From the NCBI GenBank assembly GCA_947002045.1, contig CAMQJB010000028.1, positions 1-26,025 on the forward strand: DNA of 26,025 nt, read 5' to 3'. A model generated the notes under the pieces. That model was not told the DNA's origin. It worked only from the letters and a program-made list of their open reading frames with translations, and made no database searches. The translations under genes and the position numbers were made by a program. The stretch comes from an uncultured Collinsella sp. GTDB lineage: Bacteria; Actinomycetota; Coriobacteriia; Coriobacteriales; Coriobacteriaceae. Positions 6,348 to 16,854 of the stretch are shown in pieces (position 1 is the first letter of the stretch; each line of letters begins with the position of its first letter).

Positions 6348-9300
6348 ATGCAGGCAGATTCCGCTCAACAGCAGGGCCTTTATCGCCCCGAATTCGATCA
6401 CGATGCATGTGGCATCGGCGCGCTTGCCGATATCAACGGTGAGCGCCATCACCAGATTCTGGACGATGCGCTGTCCATTCTGGTCAACTTGGAGCACCGC
6501 GGCGGCACGGGACTCGAGAAGAACACCGGCGACGGCGCTGGCATCCTGTTCCAGGTTCCGCATCACTTTTTCCGTAAAGAGGCTCAAAAGTGTGGCCAGA
6601 TTCTGCCGGCAGAGGGCGACTATGGCGTGGCCATGCTGTTCTTCCCGCAGGACGAGAAGGGCGTAGAGGATGCCCGCCGCGTGTTTGAGGAGGGCTGCGC
6701 CGAGGCTGGCGTGCCGCTGCTCTTTTGGCGCGAGGTGCCGGTCGACCCGCACGACCTGGGCGAGACAGCCCGCGCCTGCATGCCCACTATCCTTCAGGCC
6801 TTCCTGGGCCGACCGGACGACACGCCCGCCGGCGATGCCTTCGAGCGCCGTCTGTATGTGTGCCGCCGCACCATCGAGAAGAAGGCCGATGCCGAGTTTG
6901 CCCTGCGCGACAAGATCTTCTACGTGTGCTCCATGAGCTCGCGCACTATCGTGTACAAGGGCATGCTGGTCGCCACGCAGATGCGCCGCTTCTTCATCGA
7001 CCTCAACGACGCCGCCGTCAAGACGGCCGTGGCGCTCGTCCACTCGCGCTACTCCACCAATACCACGCCCAGCTGGGAGCGTGCACATCCCAACCGCTTT
7101 ATCATCCACAACGGCGAGATCAACACCCTCAAGGGCAACGTCAACTGGATCCGCGCCCGCGAACCCAACCTGTACAGTCCCGTGCTGCAGCACGATCTTG
7201 AGCGTGTGATGCCCATCATCAACCGCGAGGGCTCCGACTCCGCGATTCTGGACAACGTGCTCGAGTTCTTGGTTATGAACGGCCGTCCACTTACGCGTGC
7301 CGCCTCCATGCTGCTGCCCGAGCCGTGGGACCACAACGACAGCCTGAGCGAAGAGCGCCGCGCCTACGACGCATACCAGTCCATGCTCATGGAGCCGTGG
7401 GACGGCCCTGCCGCCATCGCCTTTACCGACGGCCGCACGCTGGGTGCTGCTCTCGACCGCAACGGCCTGCGTCCCGCCCGCTACTATGTGACGCGCGACG
7501 GTCGCTTTATGCTGGCAAGCGAGGTGGGCACCATCGAGGTGAGCCCCGAGAACATCCTGACGAGCGGCTGTCTGGGGCCGGGCCAGATGCTCGAGGTCGA
7601 TTTTGCCCGCGGCCGCGTGATCTACAACGACGAGCTGCGTGCCCGCTATGCCAAGGAAAAGCCCTACCGCGACTGGATTGCCGAGGAGACGCTGACCGTT
7701 GACGCGCTTGATGAGCCCGTTGCGGCAACGCCCGCCGAGGACGCCGAGGTGCCCGCCGCCGTGCGCATGGCCAAGCTCGGCTACCACTGGGATGACGTCG
7801 ACGAGGTCGTGCGTCCCATGGCCCAGCAGGGCAAGGCACCGCTCGCCTCGATGGGCATCGACGCGCCGCTGGCCTGCCTGTCCAAGAAGACGCGTTCCTT
7901 CTACGACTATTTCTATCAGCTGTTCGCCCAGGTCACGAACCCGCCGATCGACGCCCTGCGCGAGCACATGGTGACTTCGACCACGCTCTACCTGGGCAAC
8001 CACGGCAACCTGCTCGAGGATTCCCGTACGGCCTGTCAGCTGGTGCGCCTGGAGCGTCCGCTGCTGAGCGAGGGGGAGTTCGAGCGTATCTGCGCTATCG
8101 ACCGTGTAGGCTTTAAGACCCGCCGCTTCCGTGCCGTCTACCGCCGCGATGCCGGTGAGGGCGCGCTGCAGGCTGCGCTCAAGCAGCTTGCCGAGGACGT
8201 TGAGGCTGCGGTCCGCGACGGCGTGAACATCGTGGTGTTGAGCGATCGTGCCGCTGCGGGCGAGGTGCCCGTGCCGTCGCTGCTTGCCGTGGGCTGCGTG
8301 CACAACCACCTGATCCGCGCCGGCGTGCGTACCTTTGCCGACATCGTGGTGGAGTGCGGCGATGCCGTGTCCCCACACGACTTTGCGGCACTGGTGGGCT
8401 ACTCCGCGAGCGGCATCTATCCGTACAACGCGCATGCGTGCATCCGCGATCTGGCGGCACGCGGCGACCTGGACGTGACGGCCGAGCAGGGCATCGCCAA
8501 CTACAACAAGGCTGCGACCGCCGGCATCGTCTCCATCATGTCCAAGATGGGCATCTCCACGGTGCAGAGCTACCATTCGGCGCAGATCTTCGAGGCCGTT
8601 GGCTTTACGCCGGAGTTCGTCAACGCGTACTTTGCCGGTACGGTGAGCCGTGTGGGCGGTATGGGTGTCGAGGACGTCGAGCGCGAGCAGAATGAGCGCT
8701 ATGACGCCGCGCTCGCCATCCTTAAGAGTCCGGCTCCCGATCAGCTGCCCACACTGGGCCTGACCAAGTGGCGCCCGTTCGGTGGTGAGGATCACCTGAT
8801 CGACCCTCAGACCGTCTACCTGCTGCAGACCGCCTGCCGCGAGGACAGCTACGACACCTTTAAGGAGTACAGCGCCCGCCTGCACCGCACCGGCCGTGCC
8901 GTGCGCCTGCGCGACCTGCTCGACTTTGACGGCAGCGGCCGCACGCCGGTTTCGCTCGACGAGGTGGAGCCCGCGCTCAACATCGTCCGCCGCTTTAACA
9001 CCGGCGCCATGTCGTACGGCTCCATCAGCAAAGAGGCGCACGAGTGCATGGCCATCGCCATGAACCGCCTGCACGGCCGTTCCAACTCGGGCGAGGGCGG
9101 CGAGGACCCGCGTCGCGAGACCCCGCTGGCCAACGGTGACTCCAAGAACTCCGCGATCAAGCAGGTGGCAAGTGCGCGCTTTGGCGTGACGAGCCGCTAC
9201 CTTTGCAGTGCCTTCGAGATTCAGATCAAGATGGCCCAGGGCGCCAAGCCCGGCGAGGGTGGCCACCTGCCCGGCAAGAAGGTCTACCCCTGGATCGCCG

Positions 9301-11054
9301 AGGTCCGTCAGTCCACGCCTGGCATCGGCCTGATCTCGCCTCCGCCGCACCACGACATCTACTCCATCGAGGACCTGGCGGAGCTTATCTTCGATCTTAA
9401 GAACGCCAACCCCGGTGCGCGCGTGTCGGTCAAGCTGGTCAGCGAGGCCGGCGTCGGCACCATTGCTACCGGCGTGGCCAAGGGTGCCGCCGACAAGATT
9501 TTGATCAGCGGCCATAACGGCGGCTCGGGTGCCGCGGCGCGCGATTCCATTTGGCACGCCGGTCTGCCGTTGGAGCTCGGCCTTGCCGAGGCCCAGCAGA
9601 CGTTGCTGCAAAACGGCCTGCGCTCCCGCGTGGTGCTCGAGGCCGACGGCAAGCTCATGGACGGCACCGATGTTGCCGTCGCCTGCTTGCTGGGCGCCGA
9701 GGAGTTTGGCTTTGCAACCATGCCGCTCATCTCCATGGGCTGCCTCATGCAGCGCGACTGCCAGCAGGATACCTGCCCGGCCGGCATCGCGACGCAAAAC
9801 TGCCGCCTGCGTCACGGCTTCCGCGGTAAGCCCGAGCACGTTGAGCACTTTATGCTCTTTGTGGCCGAGCAGCTGCGCGAGATCATGGCGAGCCTGGGCT
9901 TTCGCACCATCGACGAGATGGTCGGCCATCCCGAGTGCCTGCGTCAGATTGAGGTACCGGGCAACCGCAAGGCCAACCTGCTCGATCTGTCGCCCGTGCT
10001 GGCGAGCGCGACCTGCGAGTTCGGTGCCCATATCCCGGGTGCCGACGGTCGCCACTTCCTGCCGCAGATGGCAGCGGACAGCGAGCTCGACAAGACGCTC
10101 GACTCCACGTTGTTCGTGCCCTATACGGCCGATGCCCGTGCGCACCTGCGTCCGATTCGCTTCCGCGCCGATATCGCCAACGTCAACCGCTGCGTGGGCA
10201 CCATCCTGGGCAACGCGGTGACCAAGGCACATCCCGAGGGCCTGCCCGCCGGCTCCATCACCATCGATTGCGATGGTTCGGCCGGTCAGAGCTTTGGCGC
10301 CTTCCTGCCGCGCGGCATTACGCTCAACGTGTGCGGCGACGCCAACGACTACTTTGGCAAGGGCCTTTCGGGTGGCGAGGTGTCGGTGCGCCCCAACCCG
10401 CATGCGACCTACAAGTTCGACGAGAACATCATCGTGGGCAACGTTGCGTTCTTTGGCGCCACGAGCGGCCGCGGCTTCATTAACGGTCTTGCCGGCCAGC
10501 GTTTTGCCGTGCGCAACTCCGGCGCCACCGTGGTAGTCGAGGGCTGCGGCAACCATGGCTGCGAGTACATGACGGGCGGTCTGGCACTCATCCTGGGCGA
10601 GGTCGGGCAGAACTTTGCTGCCGGCATGACGGGCGGTGTGGCCTATGTCTTTGACCAATACGGCACGCTCGATGCCCGTGTGAACCACGAGAGCGTTGAG
10701 CTCAAGGCCCCGACGGCCGGCGAGCTGGCGCAGATTCGCGAACTCATCCAGGAGCACGTGGACGCGACGCAGAGCCCGCGCGGCATTAAGCTGCTCTACA
10801 GCTTTGAGACGATGAGCAAGCACTTTGTGAAGGTCATTCCGACCGAGTACGAGCGCGTGCTGGCGGTTGTCGCTGCGGGTGAGGCTGCCGGCAAGACGCA
10901 TGCACAGGCCGAGGAGTTGGCGTTTGACATCGTGACCGGTCGCGCGAGCGCCGCGGATGTCGCTCGCTTCGATGTCGCGGGCGGTGCTGCGGGCGCGGGT
11001 GTTGTACCCGTGGCCGCTACCGGTTCTGTTGCTTCGACCAAGAAGGAGGCGTAA
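6348..11054 (+). CDS. gltB: Glutamate synthase, large subunit
   Basis: A 1568-residue enzyme that takes ammonia from glutamine and gives it to 2-oxoglutarate, forming two glutamates, with electrons passed from GltD. Domains in order: class II glutamine amidotransferase from Cys21 (HDACGIGALAD; a 20-residue propeptide must be removed to free the Cys), a central domain about 470-770, and the FMN synthase domain about 840-1200 with FNTGAMSYGSISKEAH and a C-x5-C-x4-C 3Fe-4S motif (Cys1132, Cys1138, Cys1143). A GxGxG beta-helix domain follows, about 1290-1490 (GQSFGAFLPRGITLNVCGDANDYFGKGLSGGEV). The Ala/Val-rich tail is a little longer than usual. The RBS AGGGGAGG precedes the ATG. gltD follows after 5 bases, so the two form an operon. 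Array B lies upstream; no clear promoter was found in 6249-6347. Confidence 0.98.
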   Translation: MQADSAQQQGLYRPEFDHDACGIGALADINGERHHQILDDALSILVNLEHRGGTGLEKNTGDGAGILFQVPHHFFRKEAQKCGQILPAEGDYGVAMLFFPQDEKGVEDARRVFEEGCAEAGVPLLFWREVPVDPHDLGETARACMPTILQAFLGRPDDTPAGDAFERRLYVCRRTIEKKADAEFALRDKIFYVCSMSSRTIVYKGMLVATQMRRFFIDLNDAAVKTAVALVHSRYSTNTTPSWERAHPNRFIIHNGEINTLKGNVNWIRAREPNLYSPVLQHDLERVMPIINREGSDSAILDNVLEFLVMNGRPLTRAASMLLPEPWDHNDSLSEERRAYDAYQSMLMEPWDGPAAIAFTDGRTLGAALDRNGLRPARYYVTRDGRFMLASEVGTIEVSPENILTSGCLGPGQMLEVDFARGRVIYNDELRARYAKEKPYRDWIAEETLTVDALDEPVAATPAEDAEVPAAVRMAKLGYHWDDVDEVVRPMAQQGKAPLASMGIDAPLACLSKKTRSFYDYFYQLFAQVTNPPIDALREHMVTSTTLYLGNHGNLLEDSRTACQLVRLERPLLSEGEFERICAIDRVGFKTRRFRAVYRRDAGEGALQAALKQLAEDVEAAVRDGVNIVVLSDRAAAGEVPVPSLLAVGCVHNHLIRAGVRTFADIVVECGDAVSPHDFAALVGYSASGIYPYNAHACIRDLAARGDLDVTAEQGIANYNKAATAGIVSIMSKMGISTVQSYHSAQIFEAVGFTPEFVNAYFAGTVSRVGGMGVEDVEREQNERYDAALAILKSPAPDQLPTLGLTKWRPFGGEDHLIDPQTVYLLQTACREDSYDTFKEYSARLHRTGRAVRLRDLLDFDGSGRTPVSLDEVEPALNIVRRFNTGAMSYGSISKEAHECMAIAMNRLHGRSNSGEGGEDPRRETPLANGDSKNSAIKQVASARFGVTSRYLCSAFEIQIKMAQGAKPGEGGHLPGKKVYPWIAEVRQSTPGIGLISPPPHHDIYSIEDLAELIFDLKNANPGARVSVKLVSEAGVGTIATGVAKGAADKILISGHNGGSGAAARDSIWHAGLPLELGLAEAQQTLLQNGLRSRVVLEADGKLMDGTDVAVACLLGAEEFGFATMPLISMGCLMQRDCQQDTCPAGIATQNCRLRHGFRGKPEHVEHFMLFVAEQLREIMASLGFRTIDEMVGHPECLRQIEVPGNRKANLLDLSPVLASATCEFGAHIPGADGRHFLPQMAADSELDKTLDSTLFVPYTADARAHLRPIRFRADIANVNRCVGTILGNAVTKAHPEGLPAGSITIDCDGSAGQSFGAFLPRGITLNVCGDANDYFGKGLSGGEVSVRPNPHATYKFDENIIVGNVAFFGATSGRGFINGLAGQRFAVRNSGATVVVEGCGNHGCEYMTGGLALILGEVGQNFAAGMTGGVAYVFDQYGTLDARVNHESVELKAPTAGELAQIRELIQEHVDATQSPRGIKLLYSFETMSKHFVKVIPTEYERVLAVVAAGEAAGKTHAQAEELAFDIVTGRASAADVARFDVAGGAAGAGVVPVAATGSVASTKKEA

Positions 11055-11059
11055 GTGCC

Positions 11060-12541
<1,482 letters not shown>

Positions 12542-12554
12542 GGTAGTCATTCAG

Positions 12555-12594
12555 GCGCGTCCCCAACGACTAGTCATTGGGGACGCGCTTTTTT
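12555..12594 (+). terminator. Terminator of the gltBD operon
   Basis: GCGCGTCCCCAA (12555-12566) pairs perfectly with TTGGGGACGCGC (12577-12588), followed by TTTTTT. The loop CGACTAGTCA is itself partly repeated just downstream (CTAGTCGTCGGGGAC, 12597-12611), giving a third copy of the GGGGAC arm. Confidence 0.92.
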
Positions 12595-12750
12595 GTCTAG
12601 TCGTCGGGGACACTCTTAACGTCTGACTGCTCATTTGCTGACGTGCGGGTTCGCGGCGCCTTGCTGTTTTCGTGATGGCTGCGGCTGGCAAGCTCAAAAT
12701 CTCTGTTTATTTGTCTATGTTTAACTGGGGTTTTGCTTCGGTATAACGTA

Positions 12751-12786
12751 TCGGTCAAGCGTTCCGTCAAGTATTCGGTCAGCATC
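12751..12786. repeat. Three 12-base direct repeats upstream of an orphan gene
   Basis: TCGGTCAAGCGT, TCCGTCAAGTAT and TCGGTCAGCATC run end to end. They begin three bases after a TATAAC box (12742-12747) that could be a -10 element, although no good -35 is seen 17 bases before it. They may be binding sites for a regulator of the gene at 12884. The rest of 12595-12883 shows nothing I can call. Confidence 0.5.
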
Positions 12787-12883
12787 TGGTTTGCAGCCTG
12801 ATGCCCATTTCGCCCGTGCTGGCGGCGACCACTGGCCCTCCTCGTAAGCTCAAATTGAGGTTCATCAGTTTGAGGAGGATGCC

Positions 12884-13591
12884 ATGGCTGATCATGTTTT
12901 GGACCGGGGACGTCTGGCCGAAGCTATCGTTAACGATATTGCCGACATGGCTCAGTTTTGGATGCTGCGCAAGTTTCAGTTTTTGGAGTCGGCGCGCGAG
13001 CAGTTCGAGATTATCGTTGATCCATGGCTCAGCTATTGCGAGGAGCCCTCGCAAAATGAAATCATGGCCTATAACATGGCATTTACCGATTGGCTGCTGT
13101 TCGAGCGTCCCTATTACCATGGCAAGACGCTGCTTGAGCTGTATGTTGACGAACCGCCGGCGTCACTTTCGCCTGCTTCGCTCAGGCGGCTCGAACAAGT
13201 GCGCGACACGCATTATTTTTCGCGCTTTGGCATTTTGGACAAGGATTCTGCGACTGGTATGGTCGCGCTGCACGACACGCGCACCGACCGTCGTTTTGAT
13301 GTTTACGACCCACATATCGTGCAAAAAGAGCACTGGCGTGATGGTGCGATTGCGGTGCGTATTGCGTGCGTCGACGATGTCTGGCTGACGGCGGGGCAGC
13401 TCTACCTCTACGACATAGCGCGCCTGAGCGATACGGCAGTCGACGGGCCTGGCGCCGTCCATCCGGAAGACCTGGAAGACGGCTTCGATACCTCGTGTAT
13501 CAGCTTCTTTCTGAGGCTGGTCCGCGACATCATGGGTGCCCAGGGGCGGTATGTGAAGTCGCTCAACATCTACGAGCAGGAGTGGGAGTAG
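12884..13591 (+). CDS. Hypothetical protein, 235 aa
   Basis: The gene has a strong GAGGAGG ribosome-binding site and good coding character. The protein is soluble, acidic and rich in aromatic residues (MADHVLDRGRLAEAIVNDIADMAQFWMLRKFQF...; later AYNMAFTDWLLFERPYYHGKTLLELYV; then a beta-rich middle, FDVYDPHIVQKEHWRDGAIAVRIACVDDVWLTAGQLYLYD). It has no signal peptide, membrane helix or known catalytic motif. I do not recognise the family. It stands alone: a terminator lies upstream, and repeat array C starts 40 bases downstream, followed by a nuclease-like gene on the same strand. Confidence 0.8.
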   Translation: MADHVLDRGRLAEAIVNDIADMAQFWMLRKFQFLESAREQFEIIVDPWLSYCEEPSQNEIMAYNMAFTDWLLFERPYYHGKTLLELYVDEPPASLSPASLRRLEQVRDTHYFSRFGILDKDSATGMVALHDTRTDRRFDVYDPHIVQKEHWRDGAIAVRIACVDDVWLTAGQLYLYDIARLSDTAVDGPGAVHPEDLEDGFDTSCISFFLRLVRDIMGAQGRYVKSLNIYEQEWE

Positions 13592-13631
13592 GGGATGGGC
13601 AGCTGTCGCCTGCCTTGCCTTCCGCCTTTAT

Positions 13632-13849
13632 ATCTCGATCTGTAACGTCTAGGGACAAAAAACCGGTCTACCTGTTACAGATCGAGATGTTTTGAACCCG
13701 GCAGGGGGAATGTCTCAATCTGTAACATCTACAGGCCAAAACTCGACCTACCTGTTACAGATTGAGACAAAGAGGTCTAATGCTGCGCGAACGTCTCGAT
13801 CTGTAACGTTTGGCGGCTGCTTGTGCCCGTAACTGTTACAGGTCGAGAC
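13632..13849. repeat. Repeat array C: three 57-base palindromic units
   Basis: Units at 13632-13688, 13712-13768 and 13793-13849 with start-to-start steps of 80 and 81 bases. Unit 1 pairs CTCGAT/ATCGAG, and its outermost bases A/T also match. Unit 2 pairs CTCAAT/ATTGAG with G/C outermost, and unit 3 has one T-G wobble. Cores of units 1 and 2 read in the forward sense, unit 3 in the reverse sense. The array ends 26 bases before the likely start codon of the nuclease-like gene, so it occupies that gene's promoter/leader region. Confidence 0.95.
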
Positions 13850-13875
13850 GTTTGTCAGCGGCGGTAACAGCGGCG

Positions 13876-14946
13876 ATGGCCCATTTTTTCGATGTGGTGG
13901 TGATGGAAGTGTCTAATACCGTTTTTAAACACAAGCAGGCGACACGTAACACCTTGGCGCGGAATAGGATGCTTGCCAGGCTCACGGAGGCGGCTGAACA
14001 AGGCGTGCCGCTTGTGACGCACGGCAATGCCGAGCTCATGTGGCTGCGGCGCCATGTGGGCACAGACGATATTGCGGAGCCCGAATCGCACCTTTTCTGT
14101 TTTCAGCATGAATGGGATGCGTTGACGCCGCCGGAGCGGGCGCGGTGGACCATCAAGGGGCTTGCCGAGTTTCACCCCGATTGGGCGTTTTGGGGATATG
14201 ATGCCGCGCTGATATGGGGTCTGGAGGTGCCGAATGATCTGCTCGGGCCGCGTTACTTGGTCAAGACGGGTTGTTCGGTGGCATTGAGTATGGGGTGTAG
14301 ACTGCTGCGTCCGCAGGCGGCGGGTGCACTTGAACAAGTCGATGGCGTGCGGGTGACGCCGTTTTGGCGCACGGTGGAGGATTGTCTGCTGCATGCGCCG
14401 TTCTCCTACGGGTTGGCGATCGCCGATTCTGCATTGCGGGCAAGGGACGTATCGCGCGACGACCTCTGCGAACGGCTCCAGGTCGATTGCGAGGGCAGGC
14501 GAGGGTATCGCAGAGCTCAGGTGATTGCGTCGCATGCGGACGGGCTGTCCGAAAACGGTGGCGAGTCTCGGTTCCGAGCATTCTTTATTGCATACGGCTT
14601 TCCGGTTCCGGAGTTGCAGGTGGAGTTTCGCGATCCGCTTGATTCGGGCCAAGTGTTTCGCGTTGATTATTTCTGGAGGCTCGAGGACGGGACGTGCGTG
14701 ATTGGCGAGCTGGACGGGAAGGGGAAGTATACCTTGCAGAGCGGCGAGGGTCGGGAGTCGGTCGGCCCATTCGTGGCAGAGCGTCAGCGGGAATCTCATC
14801 TGACAATGCTCGGGCACAAGGTGCTTCGGTTCACGTTTGATGAACTCAAGAACCCGGGAAAGCTAGCTGAAAAGATGAGGCTGGCGGGTATTTCGCAGCG
14901 GGCCGATTTGGCTGGGCAATGGAGGCGGCAGTGGTATGGGCGCTGA
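13876..14946 (+). CDS. Nuclease-like protein with AbiEi-like N-terminus and DUF559-type C-terminal domain
   Basis: A 356-residue protein in two parts. The N-terminal ~200 residues resemble the winged-helix AbiEi-like region often joined to DUF559 in Actinobacteria (NTLARNRMLARLTEAAEQGVPLVTHGNAELMWLRR...). The C-terminal ~130 residues look like a Vsr/PD-(D/E)xK fold: GESRFRAFFIAYGFPVPELQVEFRD (Glu230), FRVDYFW (Asp264), GELDGKGKY (Glu278, Asp280, Lys282), then HLTMLGHKVLRFTFDEL. These acidic and Lys residues would form the metal-dependent cutting site. Activity in the family is largely unproven. The start is uncertain: 13876 and 13903 are both possible with weak ribosome sites, and an upstream TTG at 13810 falls inside repeat array C. 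Arrays C and D flank the gene closely on both sides. Confidence 0.78.
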   Translation: MAHFFDVVVMEVSNTVFKHKQATRNTLARNRMLARLTEAAEQGVPLVTHGNAELMWLRRHVGTDDIAEPESHLFCFQHEWDALTPPERARWTIKGLAEFHPDWAFWGYDAALIWGLEVPNDLLGPRYLVKTGCSVALSMGCRLLRPQAAGALEQVDGVRVTPFWRTVEDCLLHAPFSYGLAIADSALRARDVSRDDLCERLQVDCEGRRGYRRAQVIASHADGLSENGGESRFRAFFIAYGFPVPELQVEFRDPLDSGQVFRVDYFWRLEDGTCVIGELDGKGKYTLQSGEGRESVGPFVAERQRESHLTMLGHKVLRFTFDELKNPGKLAEKMRLAGISQRADLAGQWRRQWYGR

Positions 14947-14987
14947 GGGGTGCAACTGACACGGATGTGGTTGTTCCTGCTGAGTTT

Positions 14988-15284
14988 GTCTCGATCTGTA
15001 ACAACAAGGGGCCGTTTGGCCTCGTAACTGTTACAGATCAAGACAAAAGGTTGGCTACCGCTAAAAGATCTCAATCTGTAACATCTAGAGGCCGAAAACC
15101 TGTCTACCTGTTACAGATTTAGACGTTTGACGATGGGGCTGGGGAATGTCTCGATCTGTAACAACAAAGGACTGTTTTACCTTCTAACTGTTATAGATCG
15201 AGATGGAAGGTTGGCGGCTGACGAAAAATCTCAATCTGTAACATCTGGCGGCTGAAAACTGGTCTACCTGTTACAGATCGAGAC
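14988..15284. repeat. Repeat array D: four 57-base palindromic units, 80-base period
   Basis: Units at 14988-15044, 15068-15124, 15148-15204 and 15228-15284, with starts exactly 80 bases apart. Units 1 and 3 resemble each other (ACAACAAGG-type, ending CTAAC/CGTAAC; reverse-sense core), as do units 2 and 4 (forward-sense core, GAAAAC..GTCTACC). Spacers 1 and 3 share AAGGTTGGC, so the array looks like a duplicated 160-base dimer. It begins 41 bases after the nuclease-like gene and ends 151 bases before the amidohydrolase. The rest of 14947-15435 shows only that gene's leader. Confidence 0.95.
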
Positions 15285-15435
15285 GTTTTGCTGGAACGAC
15301 CGAAGCATCGCTGCACTGGTCTGTTCATTCTCACGCCCTTCTCTTCCTCCCGTTAGCCGATATGTCCGCAGCAACCCTGTCGCGCTGGGTGATAATGGAC
15401 AAATGTTCAAGTTAATCGTGAGGGAGGAGCTCGAT

Positions 15436-16806
15436 ATGGCGTCTGCCGATCGTTCCACGTTGTTTATCAATGCGACCGTCCTGGATGGTTCGGAACATAT
15501 GGAGCCGCAGCCCGATATGGCCGTGGTCGTTGAGCGTGGTCTCATCACGTGGATGGGGCCGAGTGCCGTGGCGCAGGCGCCTGCAGGTGCCGAGGTCATC
15601 GACCTGGCAGGGGCGTATCTCATGCCAGGCCTCATCAATATGCATGTGCATTTGTGCGGTTCGGGCAAGCCGGTTTCGGCGGGCGATGCGGGCGCGCTGA
15701 TGAAGAAGCTCGATAATCCCGTGGGGCGCGCCATTGTCCGCCACATTCTTAAGGGCAGCGCCCAACAGCAGCTGGCAAGTGGCGTGACCACGGTGCGCGG
15801 CGCGGGCGACCCGCTGTTTGCCGATCTTGCCGTGCGCGATGCTATCGATGCCGGCAGGTATCAGGGTCCTCGCCTGGTGGCGCCGGGAACGGGCATCACG
15901 GTGCCGGGCGGCCATGGTGCAGGCTTGTTCGCCCAGGTGGCCAACAGTCCCGCCGAGGCAGCCGAACAGGTGCGCGACCTGTATGCGCGCGGTGCCGACG
16001 TCATTAAACTGTTCGTAACGGGTGGCGTGTTCGACGCGACCGAGGTGGGCGAGCCGGGTGTGCTGCGTATGCCCGTGGAGGTTGCCGCAGCGGCGTGCAA
16101 GGCGGCGCACGATATGGGCCTTCCGGTTATGGCTCATGTCGAGAGTACCGAGGGCGTGAAGGCCGCGCTTGAGGCCGGCGTTGACACGATTGAGCACGGC
16201 GCTCCGTTGACGCCCGAGATTCTGGAGCTGTACCGTGGCGCCGCGGGTACGCAGCTCGAGGGACGTGCGCCGAGCGTGACCTGCACTATCAGCCCGGCGC
16301 TGCCGTTTGTATTGCTCGATCCGGAAAAGACTCATTCGACCGATACGCAAAAGAAGAACGGCGACATCGTGTGCTCGGGCATTATCGAGAGCGCTCGTGC
16401 CGCACTGGAAGCTGGCGTTAAGGTAGGCCTTGGCACGGATTCGAGCTGCCCGTTTGTGACGCAGTACGACATGTGGCGTGAGGTGGCCTATTTTGCCAAG
16501 TATGTCGGCGTGAGCAACGCCTTCGCGCTGCATACGGCCACGCAAGTCAATGCCGAGCTGCTGGGGCTGGGCGGCGAGACCGGCACGATCGAGTGCGGTA
16601 AGGCCGCCGATATCCTGGTGACGCGCGAGAACCCGCTCGATGACCTGTGCGCGCTGCGTGAGCCGATGCACGTGATGTGTCGTGGCGATCTGATGCGCAA
16701 GCTCAAGGTGAAGCGCATTCCCGAGGTGGACGCCGAGCTCGACGCGATTATGGCCATGCCGTCCGAGGCGCTGGCCGAGGAGCTTGCCCGCGATGGCGTG
16801 GCGTAA
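15436..16806 (+). CDS. Metal-dependent amidohydrolase (imidazolonepropionase/prolidase-like)
   Basis: A 456-residue cytoplasmic hydrolase of the amidohydrolase superfamily. It has the full set of metal ligands in order: HVH after GLINM (about residue 70), a likely carboxylated Lys in DVIKLFVTGG (about 194), His in VMAHVES (about 233), His in TIEHGAP (about 254) and Asp in GLGTDSSCPF. The closing GTIECGKAADILV segment is typical of the small beta domain. This pattern fits the binuclear Xaa-Pro dipeptidase/imidazolonepropionase-like group, which often cleaves acyl-amino acids or dipeptides; the exact substrate cannot be read. GGGAGGAG upstream of 15436 sets the start, and an in-frame ATG at 15403 has no site. 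No histidine-utilisation genes are nearby, which argues against true HutI. Confidence 0.9.
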   Translation: MASADRSTLFINATVLDGSEHMEPQPDMAVVVERGLITWMGPSAVAQAPAGAEVIDLAGAYLMPGLINMHVHLCGSGKPVSAGDAGALMKKLDNPVGRAIVRHILKGSAQQQLASGVTTVRGAGDPLFADLAVRDAIDAGRYQGPRLVAPGTGITVPGGHGAGLFAQVANSPAEAAEQVRDLYARGADVIKLFVTGGVFDATEVGEPGVLRMPVEVAAAACKAAHDMGLPVMAHVESTEGVKAALEAGVDTIEHGAPLTPEILELYRGAAGTQLEGRAPSVTCTISPALPFVLLDPEKTHSTDTQKKNGDIVCSGIIESARAALEAGVKVGLGTDSSCPFVTQYDMWREVAYFAKYVGVSNAFALHTATQVNAELLGLGGETGTIECGKAADILVTRENPLDDLCALREPMHVMCRGDLMRKLKVKRIPEVDAELDAIMAMPSEALAEELARDGVA

Positions 16807-16825
16807 GCGCGCGATATGGCGATGC

Positions 16826-16847
16826 GACAAGGGGCAACCCCTTTGTC
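16826..16847 (+). other. Small hairpin after the amidohydrolase gene
   Basis: GACAAGGGG and CCCCTTTGTC pair around a CAA loop with a one-base bulge. It lies between the stop codon and the main terminator and may be an accessory RNA-stabilising hairpin. Confidence 0.45.
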
Positions 16848-16854
16848 ATAATCA

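Noticed and set aside
12597..12785. A 62-codon minus-strand frame after gltD
   Set aside because: There is no ribosome-binding site, the codon use is unlike neighbours, and it runs through the tandem repeats.
13855..14817. A 320-codon minus-strand frame over the nuclease-like gene
   Set aside because: The plus strand shows a conserved two-domain protein; the minus-strand translation has no motif.
15436..16806. Imidazolonepropionase (HutI) by name
   Set aside because: The fold fits, but no other histidine-degradation gene is near and the motifs do not single out this substrate.
15412..16830. A 472-codon minus-strand frame over the amidohydrolase gene
   Set aside because: It is a shadow of a gene with a complete set of metal ligands; the translation is His/Arg-rich and without domains.
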